The notes beneath the pieces are model-generated. The model made no database searches, had not been told where the DNA came from, and worked only from the letters and a program-made list of their open reading frames with translations. Source: Microcoleaceae cyanobacterium UBA11344 (lineage in GTDB: Bacteria; Cyanobacteriota; Cyanobacteriia; Cyanobacteriales; Microcoleaceae). From it: a stretch of 9,057 bases of DNA. Below are positions 1-5,955 of the stretch, piece by piece. The translations under genes were made by a program, and so were the position numbers. The stretch covers positions 2,055-11,111 of the forward strand of contig DMYK01000479.1 in NCBI GenBank assembly GCA_003483675.1, read 5' to 3'. The stretch's first letter is position 1. Each line of letters begins with the position of its first letter.

Positions 1-102
1 GCTCACGAGGGTGAGGAATAGGGCGTGCAGGTGTCTTCCGGTTAGGTATCCGGGGGGAATTGGGGCCTGGGGGAGGAGGTTGAGGACTAGGCTGTGGGGC
101 AT
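1..102 (-). CDS. cas6: Cas6 crRNA endoribonuclease, N-terminal fragment
   Basis: Cas6 cuts the CRISPR precursor RNA at the base of the repeat hairpin and, in type I systems, usually stays on the crRNA 3' end. Only the first 34 codons are present; the frame is open to the left edge. The translation begins MPHSLVLNLLP and continues with PPGYLTGRHLHALFLTLVS, which I recognise as the start of cyanobacterial I-D-associated Cas6 (first beta strand of the ferredoxin-like fold, then the Y-L-x-G-x-x-L-H-A-L-F helix). The ATG at 102-100 is chosen by that family start; no strong Shine-Dalgarno precedes it. It follows csc1 by 57 bp, with a hairpin between, in the usual I-D order csc2-csc1-cas6. Catalytic residues cannot be judged because the rest is missing. 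Confidence 0.88.
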   Translation of the reverse strand, partial: MPHSLVLNLLPQAPIPPGYLTGRHLHALFLTLVS

Positions 103-130
103 ATTGGTTGCCGAGAATATGTTAGTTAGA

Positions 131-150
131 GGGTGCGTTTTAACGCACCC
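131..150 (-). terminator. Hairpin between csc1 and cas6 (attenuator or palindromic repeat)
   Basis: GGGTGCGTT at 131-139 is the exact reverse complement of AACGCACCC at 142-150, giving a strong 8-9 bp stem with a 2-4 nt loop. It starts 9 nt after the csc1 stop codon. No clear U-run follows on the minus strand (it reads TCTAACTAAC), so it is at best a weak intrinsic terminator. It could instead lower cas6 expression or protect the csc1 mRNA end. GGTGCGTTA/TAACGCACC palindromes are also a common dispersed intergenic element in cyanobacteria, so it may simply be a copy of that family. Confidence 0.55.
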
Positions 151-159
151 TGTACTCAG

Positions 160-867
160 TTAATCAGCCTTAAAGCGATATTGCATACAGGCTGGAATTT
201 TGAGTTTGTCAAACTCGTAATATTGCCCGTTAATTTTGACATTTTGAATCAAACTAACTGGGGGCATATTAACCACATCGTAGCTAATCACTTGATGGGA
301 AAACATCACATCTAAAGGATTGAGTAGATAAGGAAAAATCAAGTCAGCTTCAGAAGTTGAGCGTTTCACTTCCTTCTGTTCTACAATTTCGACTGCTGCT
401 TTGCTCATCCACTTTCCCAAACGAATCCATTTAGCCAGTTTTAGGGGCTTTTCTGAGATGATGAAAAACTCGAATTTGCTTTCCGGTGCAATCTCTTTAG
501 TTCTACCAAAACTGGGAATATTTTTCTGGGTTTTTTCCATTTCAACGTGATAGTTGTTGTTGGCATATTTCCAAGTATTGAGAGTAGAGGAATGGGATAG
601 TGCTCTTGCTGGTGTGACATAAATACCCTGTTGGTTGAGTGGCGTTAAATGCTGCTCGTATTTAGGGATTTGTTCTGGACAGAAATAGCGATAGGAATGT
701 TCTTCAGAAACGGTGGTAGAATAGATTTCGCTATCCACCAAACCGAGGGCGTAACAAAGTGCGTAATTGTGAATTACTGGCTCTGTTTCATAGAGTCTCC
801 CTATCTCGCGAGTTGCAAAATAAAGGCTATCGTGCAACTCGATTTGGCAACGATGAATAATTGCCAT
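160..867 (-). CDS. csc1: Csc1 (Cas5d), type I-D surveillance complex subunit
   Basis: Cas5-type RAMP protein of the I-D complex, which in type I complexes caps the 5' handle of the crRNA and contacts the large subunit near the PAM. The protein is 235 aa and starts MAIIHRCQIELHDSLYFATREIGRLYETE, the characteristic Csc1 N-terminus. A basic segment (FFIISEKPLKLAKWIRLGKW) lies in the middle. Two starts are possible. ATG 876 overlaps the csc2 stop as ATGA but has GGGAGG directly against it, while ATG 867 lies 9 nt beyond GGAGG, a proper Shine-Dalgarno distance, and matches the family start, so I use 867. Translational coupling to csc2 is likely. No frameshift or truncation is seen. Confidence 0.94.
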   Translation of the reverse strand: MAIIHRCQIELHDSLYFATREIGRLYETEPVIHNYALCYALGLVDSEIYSTTVSEEHSYRYFCPEQIPKYEQHLTPLNQQGIYVTPARALSHSSTLNTWKYANNNYHVEMEKTQKNIPSFGRTKEIAPESKFEFFIISEKPLKLAKWIRLGKWMSKAAVEIVEQKEVKRSTSEADLIFPYLLNPLDVMFSHQVISYDVVNMPPVSLIQNVKINGQYYEFDKLKIPACMQYRFKAD

Positions 868-872
868 TGCTG

Positions 873-1907
873 TCATCCTCCCTTAGCAGCTTTTTCTGAT
901 TTAGCTTTATCAGCTTCAGATTTCTGCTTAATATGTTTTTTATTGTAGGCTTTAGCTTCCGTGTCAGCCTGCTGTAAAATTCCTTTGATTCCCTCTTCAC
1001 TACCTGTCAGAGATTTGACCTCATTTAACAAAGCAGTAAACTTAGCGCCCACAAAATCTGTATGCACAATAAATTCCTCAGACATTAATGATTGGATAGC
1101 ACTACTAGCCGCAACAATCACATCATTTTCATTGAGTGGATCGCGGGAATTGAGTTTATTTTCAGCTTGCAATTGGTCGTAAATTGCTTGTGTCCAGCGG
1201 AGGTTACTGGTAATTTCACCATCAGCAAATACCACCCCAATCAACTCATTTCTGACTCGTCCTGTGCGGGTAGTTTGAGCGCCATAATGCCGCGTTCTGA
1301 GAAGGTTGTTAAAGACATATAAGAAACCCGCCTCTGTGGGATCTTTTAATGTCACAATGCTAGGAAAGAAAACCTGGGGTTTAATGTGATCTTGCTGATT
1401 AATGCGGCTGGTGACTTCGCCTGCTTTGGAACCTGCTTCACCTTTGGATGCCATTGTGCCATTCTCAAAGGGAGCATTGAGGGTAAAAGTCTCGTGAGAT
1501 TCGTCAAAAGCGGTAATTGAAAATGCTGTATCAACTACGACTTTTGACTTCTCTGAGCCGGAGTCACCGATCGCAAATCCGTAGATAATGCAATCAGGGT
1601 TATTCATGGCAAACTTGACATTATATTCGCAGTCTTCAGCAGTCATTAAGCCATAGTTTCGTAGCAATTCGCGACCGACTAATCGCTCTGGTGTAGATTG
1701 CTTGCGTTTAAACATGGTGAGGCGGCTAATCGGCTTTTCGTCTTTAATCCCGGCCCGAACTCGCGCTTTATTCAGTTCTCCATCTGTCTGAAATAGTGGA
1801 TAAGATTCTGTCACTCGTACAGTCAGCAAGTGAGCATATTTCCCCATTGGTTTGTAAGGGATATTGGCCTGGAAGAATTTAGCATCAAGGGTTTTCAAGA
1901 AAGGCAT
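873..1907 (-). CDS. csc2: Csc2 (Cas7d), type I-D backbone subunit
   Basis: Csc2 is the Cas7-family subunit that polymerises along the crRNA spacer to form the backbone of the I-D complex. The 344-aa protein starts MPFLKTLDAKFFQANIPYKP and carries the family segments FKRKQSTPERLVGRELLRNYGL, the glycine-rich loop GTMASKGEAGSKAGEVTSRINQQDHIKP (thumb-like, probably disordered without RNA) and LLRTRHYGAQTTRTGRVRNELIGVVFADGE. The length is normal for Csc2. The start at 1907 is supported by AGGAG at 1919-1915, 7 nt upstream; the frame remains open upstream to 1961 but has no comparable ribosome site. The C-terminal 30 residues are lysine-rich and low complexity. The stop overlaps the upstream candidate csc1 ATG, and the gene follows cas10d by 69 bp. 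Confidence 0.97.
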   Translation of the reverse strand: MPFLKTLDAKFFQANIPYKPMGKYAHLLTVRVTESYPLFQTDGELNKARVRAGIKDEKPISRLTMFKRKQSTPERLVGRELLRNYGLMTAEDCEYNVKFAMNNPDCIIYGFAIGDSGSEKSKVVVDTAFSITAFDESHETFTLNAPFENGTMASKGEAGSKAGEVTSRINQQDHIKPQVFFPSIVTLKDPTEAGFLYVFNNLLRTRHYGAQTTRTGRVRNELIGVVFADGEITSNLRWTQAIYDQLQAENKLNSRDPLNENDVIVAASSAIQSLMSEEFIVHTDFVGAKFTALLNEVKSLTGSEEGIKGILQQADTEAKAYNKKHIKQKSEADKAKSEKAAKGG

Positions 1908-1976
1908 GATTTGTCTCCTAAGTGAAAATGTTAGTAGTGCAAGTTGCGTGTAGCTTGTCAAACAATAGCGTCAGCT

Positions 1977-2450
1977 TTAATTGTCAGCTTCCTCTTGTGA
2001 ATCGTCGGGAGATTGGTCATTTTTATCGTGATTATCTTTGTCATTTTTTAAGCGGTAAAGAAATTCGCAAGTGTCGCGGATTAGATTGATTTGACGACCG
2101 GCTAAACGAGCGCGATCGCCTGCAAAAGATTTCTCAAACACCTCCTCAACAAAGTAGCGAGCAAACTCTAAAACTTTCTGTCTTTCTTCCTCCCGCTTGC
2201 TAAAAATCCAGCGTCCTTCCGCAGTAGAAGAATGAACGCGATCCATGAGTTTAGATACTTCAGCAGCAACGGCTAAAACTAAAGATTCACCCTGAAAGCT
2301 TGGATCAGCTTCAAGGATAGTTTGAGAGGCAATATCAATCGGTTTCAGAACAGCATTTGCTTTGGGGTTATATCGCTTATTTGCACGGTAAAAATTGCGA
2401 TATAATTCCGTAAGTTGTTGGGGGTGATTTAAGCTTGATTCAGTTGTCAC
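1977..2450 (-). CDS. cas11d: Predicted internally translated Cas11d small subunit
   Basis: In subtype I-D the small subunit Cas11d is known to be made by internal initiation inside cas10d, giving a separate copy of its C-terminal helical domain. Here AGAGGA (minus strand, 2466-2461) precedes two in-frame alternative starts: TTG at 2456-2454 (residue L964, 4-5 nt away) and GTG at 2450-2448 (residue V966, 10 nt away). The product would be 157-159 aa, in frame with Cas10d, and cover its C-terminal helices. There is no nearby in-frame ATG; the next is M1034 (2246), without a ribosome site and leaving only 89 aa. The existence of Cas11d rests on family knowledge, and this particular start is my inference. 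Confidence 0.5.
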   Translation of the reverse strand: MTTESSLNHPQQLTELYRNFYRANKRYNPKANAVLKPIDIASQTILEADPSFQGESLVLAVAAEVSKLMDRVHSSTAEGRWIFSKREEERQKVLEFARYFVEEVFEKSFAGDRARLAGRQINLIRDTCEFLYRLKNDKDNHDKNDQSPDDSQEEADN

Positions 2451-5345
2451 AGTCAATCGTTCCTCTTCATGATTATAGTGGGCATAGGAGTCAAAGCAAG
2501 GGTAAAAATGATAAGCATAAAGCTTAATTTTTTCAATCCTTGCGGTTTCAACTCCTTGTTTACGCACCCACTGATTTAGGTAGCTAAATACATAAAGTGG
2601 GCTGGTTTCAAAATCCTTGGCGAGTTCAGTTAATTTTCCCCAGTTGGAGTCATAACCGGACTTCCCTTGTTTTGCATTAACATCAAGATGAATAGCATAA
2701 GCAGCAGTTAAAACATTTAAAGGTGCAGGGTATTTTTTGCCGTTTTCCTCCCATCCTTCTAAGATATAGTCAAGACGGAAGCGATCGCGCTTCGTCAACA
2801 CCCTAAAAGCTTGTGGCGCACTGTCTAAAAAGACGCTTTCCTCAAACTCAGCACCGTCATTAAATGGTGGAATTGGGGACTCGGAAACCACCGTTTTGAC
2901 ATCCAGAATCATTGGAAAGGCAAAGGCTAACCAAGTTGGCATTACCCAAGATTCCGTATCAGTTGAATCTCTGCCAGGGGGAAGTGCCATGAAGTAAAAT
3001 GTGAGCGGTTGATCTTCGGGATAGGATAGTTTAAAAGTGCGGTCTTTCCCTGGTTCGATGTTTTCATCAATCAAAAAACTATCTACACTTTGGTAGCGAT
3101 CGCGTCCAAAATCGGCTTGCAAATCCTTGCTGATAAAATGATTGCGAATGCTGGTATCAAAGCGAGTCTGAGCAATGCTACTGTAGGCTTGTTGCAAAAA
3201 CTTATTAGTCTCAGGTGTAAAGTAATAAGTAGGATAAAAATAGAGATAGCGATATTTACCATCTTCAAATTTTTTGCCCACAGCTTGAGTTTGATTCATT
3301 AAAATTTGCCTCAGCATCATTTCAATTCCTGCAATACTAGAAATATTGCGTTTCGCGTTAGAACCTCCCAACATTTGTTTGTTAGTGTAAACTTGAGGGG
3401 TGAACAAAACGGCTGATTCCATTTGTTCTGTCACCGTATAAGCTGAATGAGAAATAGAACAGATTAACTGTCTTCCTCTACCCTGTTTTTTAGCGAGTTG
3501 GTAGCGTTCCAACTCATCTAAGAATACGTCCGCGGATGCCAGGACAAATGGTGCTTTTCCAGGTAGCATGACAACCCGCGTTACCCACAGCCGCAAATCA
3601 TCCCAACCGTCGGGCAATTTGTACTGCGAAATAATGGGTTTAATTATTTGGGAAATATGGGCGATCGCCTGTTCGCAAACCTCCCGCACATCTTCAATTC
3701 CGGGGTGATGTTCTAGGTATTTGGCAGCTAAATAGTACCATTCGTAAGGAACACCACCTGTATTGCCTTTTAGCTTAAGTTCTTTCAGGCGTTCATTAAT
3801 CCGTTGAATTTCTCTCAGGGCTGGCAGATAGTCGGACAGGTTCCAAAACTTAGCAATTTCATCGACAATATCTAGATGAGGTAGTGCGGGTAGTTTTTTG
3901 TCTTTCTTGCGTGCAGTTTCGATGGTATTAACCTGTTCTCCCCAAATCTTGCGACTCACTAAGTCCCCAAGTTCAGCAATCTGGTCAATCCGAATATCGT
4001 CCTCAAAATTGAATTTATAATCAGCAGACAAAACATCCTGACGCTGAAATTTTATCAGATTATCGCTGCGACTTTTGGCGACAGAGTTTTTTCCTATTTT
4101 GAGAATGCGTAAAGTAGCATCAACAGCAACTAGCATCAACTCTGACGTATCAAAAAACAGGTTATAATACTCGGCATATTTCATGCCTTTACCATCTCTG
4201 CCAAAACCAGTTTGTCGCCGTTGCAATTGTCCGGCGCAGAGTTGTTTAATCTTGCTAACTACCCGTTCGGGCAAGTCTGCAATTGAAATAGCAGGAGCAT
4301 CCGATCGTGCTAGGTAAATTACACCTGTTGGTAGGTAAAGCAAAGGTTCATAATAGGTGCAAGCGTCGGTATTGAGCGCCGTATGCACTTCCATTAAAGC
4401 GTTATTGACGACGTTGGTAAGTACGCCTCTGTTTTCGGCGATGCTGTGATAAGTGAATTTTAATTGCCCGTCGCTGAGGCTGTGGATTAACTCGTTTAGC
4501 CTGGTATTTTCTGCATCTTGGGGATGTTTGATAATAGATGCTAGGGAATCTGCTAAACAGGTTAAGTCTGAGAGACTGCGGAGTGTGCGATCGCGCAAAA
4601 CTGGATTTAACCCAAATTCTGAAAAATTCCAGTTAGTATCCCAACGTCGTTGAGCGTTGTAAGCAAGGCAGAGCAAATCGTCAATGTATTCTCGATAAGC
4701 ATCTGGATCGTCGGGATTGATGAAGCTATCTAGTCCTAACTGTCGCACTTTTTCATCAATAATTTGACGGTGCTTTTCTAGCGGTAACTTACGACAATCG
4801 TTGGGGACATCGGGGAATTTTTCAAAGTCGTGGAGAATAAATCCAGCAATTACTAACCGCCTTTCTTGTTCTCCTACGGAGCGCCGCACGGTGGTATCGA
4901 GTTTTTCTAACCGCTGTTCAATTAAATTAGCGGGAAATAATCCATTTAGCAGGTGAGTATTTAGGGACTGATCGGCTGCATTATGCCGTCTCACATTCTC
5001 TTTTCCTTGCTTGCGATCGAGTTCGTCAAAAAATTTGCCGCCTTTGGCTGTGACACCAATGGCAACTCGCAGCAGATTTGGCAAGACATATTCTGCGAAG
5101 TCTCCCATGACGCGATCGCCTGGATTTTGACTCTGAATGGCTTCTCGCAAGAGTTTGAGGGTTAGTAAGTCGCGGGTTTGAGGTTCGATTGTGCGATCGG
5201 AAGTTTGAAAGTTTGACCCTAATTCTTCATCTTGCAACCAGTCATCATCTGGATCATCCGATTGTTCAGAGTTCAAATTAACTGGGATATCAAATAATGA
5301 GAGTTGTTGGTATTCTTCATCAGGTTTTTGACGTTTTTTAGCCAT
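1977..5345 (-). CDS. cas10d: Cas10d (Csc3), large subunit with HD nuclease domain
   Basis: Signature large subunit of subtype I-D (1122 aa). It combines a Cas10-like fold, used for PAM recognition and target engagement, with an N-terminal HD phosphohydrolase domain that supplies the DNA nuclease missing from I-D Cas3. HD-domain signs are H131 (in QSLNTHLLNGLF), the H172-D173 pair (LHDFEK) and H192. The first 55 residues are acidic and probably disordered. No GGDD cyclase motif is present, as expected for Cas10d. The central block (about 585-720) holds GKKFEDGKYRYLYFYPTYYF. Where a CxxC/CxxC zinc ribbon might be expected (629/632 and 669/672), only C629 remains. The C-terminal ~157 residues are helical and correspond to the Cas11d-like part. 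ATG 5345 has AGAGG 6 nt upstream. It is preceded by the small unknown gene (40-bp gap). Confidence 0.97.
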   Translation of the reverse strand: MAKKRQKPDEEYQQLSLFDIPVNLNSEQSDDPDDDWLQDEELGSNFQTSDRTIEPQTRDLLTLKLLREAIQSQNPGDRVMGDFAEYVLPNLLRVAIGVTAKGGKFFDELDRKQGKENVRRHNAADQSLNTHLLNGLFPANLIEQRLEKLDTTVRRSVGEQERRLVIAGFILHDFEKFPDVPNDCRKLPLEKHRQIIDEKVRQLGLDSFINPDDPDAYREYIDDLLCLAYNAQRRWDTNWNFSEFGLNPVLRDRTLRSLSDLTCLADSLASIIKHPQDAENTRLNELIHSLSDGQLKFTYHSIAENRGVLTNVVNNALMEVHTALNTDACTYYEPLLYLPTGVIYLARSDAPAISIADLPERVVSKIKQLCAGQLQRRQTGFGRDGKGMKYAEYYNLFFDTSELMLVAVDATLRILKIGKNSVAKSRSDNLIKFQRQDVLSADYKFNFEDDIRIDQIAELGDLVSRKIWGEQVNTIETARKKDKKLPALPHLDIVDEIAKFWNLSDYLPALREIQRINERLKELKLKGNTGGVPYEWYYLAAKYLEHHPGIEDVREVCEQAIAHISQIIKPIISQYKLPDGWDDLRLWVTRVVMLPGKAPFVLASADVFLDELERYQLAKKQGRGRQLICSISHSAYTVTEQMESAVLFTPQVYTNKQMLGGSNAKRNISSIAGIEMMLRQILMNQTQAVGKKFEDGKYRYLYFYPTYYFTPETNKFLQQAYSSIAQTRFDTSIRNHFISKDLQADFGRDRYQSVDSFLIDENIEPGKDRTFKLSYPEDQPLTFYFMALPPGRDSTDTESWVMPTWLAFAFPMILDVKTVVSESPIPPFNDGAEFEESVFLDSAPQAFRVLTKRDRFRLDYILEGWEENGKKYPAPLNVLTAAYAIHLDVNAKQGKSGYDSNWGKLTELAKDFETSPLYVFSYLNQWVRKQGVETARIEKIKLYAYHFYPCFDSYAHYNHEEERLTVTTESSLNHPQQLTELYRNFYRANKRYNPKANAVLKPIDIASQTILEADPSFQGESLVLAVAAEVSKLMDRVHSSTAEGRWIFSKREEERQKVLEFARYFVEEVFEKSFAGDRARLAGRQINLIRDTCEFLYRLKNDKDNHDKNDQSPDDSQEEADN

Positions 5346-5385
5346 TTTATGCCTCTAGGGAGTCTATGTTGATACCGAAAACAGA

Positions 5386-5658
5386 TTATTCATTGCAAAT
5401 AGCATCTCCATCTTGAGAAAAAGGATTTACTAGACACTCCAATTCAAAAATTTTGTCTGCTCGATCGCGGTTAATGCTTCTGAGATCACCATTTTCAGCC
5501 TCAAGAGACTGAATCTTAGTCTGTTGATTGTAGATAATAGTTACAAGTAGTTGACATTTGTGCAAAATTAAGGTATTAAGCCGGAATTGATTCAGGTCTT
5601 CTGTTAGAGCGCAAAGCAAATGGCGTAGTTGGTCAGCGTCAAGATTTTGCTGGGACAT
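5386..5658 (-). CDS. Small coiled-coil protein of unknown function within the cas operon
   Basis: A 90-aa protein I do not recognise. It is not a standard I-D cas gene. The N-terminal half (about 8-45) is predicted to form amphipathic helices with two cysteines (C16, C35) and a hydrophobic LLVTIIY stretch. Residues about 50-80 show heptad-like leucine/isoleucine spacing with many charged residues, suggesting a short coiled coil and an oligomeric or partner-binding protein. No helix-turn-helix, signal peptide or clear membrane segment is visible. It is probably real: GAGGAG lies 8 nt before ATG 5658, it has its own promoter region with a palindromic operator, and it is only 40 bp from cas10d. 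It could be an accessory subunit, a regulator or a toxin-like product; the sequence does not decide. Confidence 0.72.
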   Translation of the reverse strand: MSQQNLDADQLRHLLCALTEDLNQFRLNTLILHKCQLLVTIIYNQQTKIQSLEAENGDLRSINRDRADKIFELECLVNPFSQDGDAICNE

Positions 5659-5682
5659 GGGCAGTTCTCCTCGTGGATCACA

Positions 5683-5701
5683 ACACTGTCAGTGTAACAC
5701 T
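5683..5701. promoter_or_regulatory. Overlapping palindromes, candidate operator
   Basis: ACACTG-T-CAGTGT (5683-5695) is a perfect 13-bp palindrome and AGTGT-A-ACACT (5691-5701) a perfect 11-bp one; they share the AGTGT arm. Three ACACT/AGTGT half-sites thus cover the -10 region and start site proposed for the small gene/cas10d promoter. This is a typical place for a repressor. The binding protein is unknown; the WYL regulator or the small protein itself are candidates. Confidence 0.5.
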
Positions 5702-5720
5702 CTTAATGAGTATGCGAGAA
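5691..5720 (-). promoter_or_regulatory. Candidate promoter for small gene-cas10d-csc2-csc1
   Basis: On the minus strand an extended -10, TG-T-TACACT (5699-5691), lies 18 bp from a weak -35, TTCTCG (5720-5715). It predicts a start near 5684 and a leader of about 26 nt before ATG 5658. The -35 is poor, so activity may be low or factor-dependent. An alternative -10 is CATACT at 5714-5709. The region overlaps both the palindromes and the crRNA-like target site. Confidence 0.4.
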
Positions 5721-5721
5721 C
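5705..5721 (-). promoter_or_regulatory. Seed target of the mini-CRISPR RNA with GTT PAM
   Basis: Read on the minus strand, 5721-5719 is GTT and 5718-5705 is CTCGCATACTCATT. The pseudo-spacer begins CTCGCCTACTCCTT. Twelve of 14 positions match; the two mismatches are at 6 and 12, the positions that are flipped out and unpaired in type I crRNA-DNA hybrids. GTN is the described I-D PAM and lies on the correct (5') side of the protospacer. Matching stops after position 14, so stable binding without full R-loop formation and cleavage is the expected outcome. The site covers the predicted -35 and spacer of the promoter. Confidence 0.7.
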
Positions 5722-5780
5722 CATTTCTTTTTCACTACCTCCTACCAACCTCAGCTTTAAATGTGGCAAGAAAGTAATTT

Positions 5781-5809
5781 TTGACATTTTCACCTTTATC
5801 TGCTATACT
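5781..5809 (+). promoter_or_regulatory. Strong sigma-70 promoter for the mini-CRISPR RNA
   Basis: TTGACA (5781-5786, perfect -35) is followed after exactly 17 bp by TATACT (5804-5809), preceded by TGC as an extended -10. The predicted start is near 5816. It is the best promoter in the window and points away from the cas operon, into the repeat-spacer-repeat unit. No open reading frame on the plus strand follows it, which supports a non-coding RNA. Confidence 0.83.
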
Positions 5810-5815
5810 TAGCGC

Positions 5816-5946
5816 CTGGGAAAGTAAAACTGCTTGTAAATGTTTAAGCAAATCCAAGCCCCTATTAGGGATTGAAACCTCGCCTACTCCTTTGTTTGAT
5901 GCTTTCCCAGCATTGACTTCTGTACAATGTAAACTCCCTATTAGGG
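5816..5946 (+). ncRNA. Predicted crRNA-like regulatory RNA (CreA/CreR-like)
   Basis: The transcript would have a leader of about 26 nt, then pseudo-repeat 1, the pseudo-spacer and pseudo-repeat 2. Cas6 cutting after each CCCTATTAGGG hairpin would release an RNA of about 76 nt (5871-5946) with the 5' handle AUUGAAAC. This is the size and shape of a type I crRNA. It is transcribed antisense to any read-through from cas3 and converges on the cas3 3' end. The ends are predictions, and no intrinsic terminator is visible after 5954. Known CreA and CreR RNAs in other CRISPR types share this design: a lone degenerate unit by the cas genes guiding the complex to a promoter with seed-only pairing. Confidence 0.72.
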
Positions 5947-5954
5947 CTTGATCT
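5842..5954 (+). CRISPR. Solitary degenerate repeat-spacer-repeat unit
   Basis: Pseudo-repeat 1 (5842-5878, 37 nt) starts GTTT and ends CCCCTATTAGGGATTGAAAC, the 3' half typical of cyanobacterial CRISPR repeats (short hairpin plus ATTGAAAC handle). Pseudo-repeat 2 (5918-5954) keeps the hairpin core CCCTATTAGGG (5936-5946) and TTGA but has lost most of the rest. The cores are exactly 76 bp apart, which fits a 37-nt repeat plus a 39-nt spacer (5879-5917). There are only two units and the second is decayed, so this is not an active array. The decay would prevent recombination and spacer gain while keeping Cas6 processing. The genuine I-D repeat is not in the window for comparison. Confidence 0.75.
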
Positions 5955-5955
5955 T

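Noticed and set aside
1931..1961. Possible internal promoter before csc2 (perfect TTGACA at 1961-1956 on the minus strand)
   Set aside because: The only -10 candidates at workable spacing (ACTACT or TACTAA) match three of six bases, and csc2 has a good ribosome site in the cas10d transcript.
5842..5954. Remnant of an ordinary CRISPR array
   Set aside because: Not excluded outright, but the dedicated strong promoter, its site between cas genes and the PAM-flanked seed match to the operon promoter are hard to explain for mere debris.
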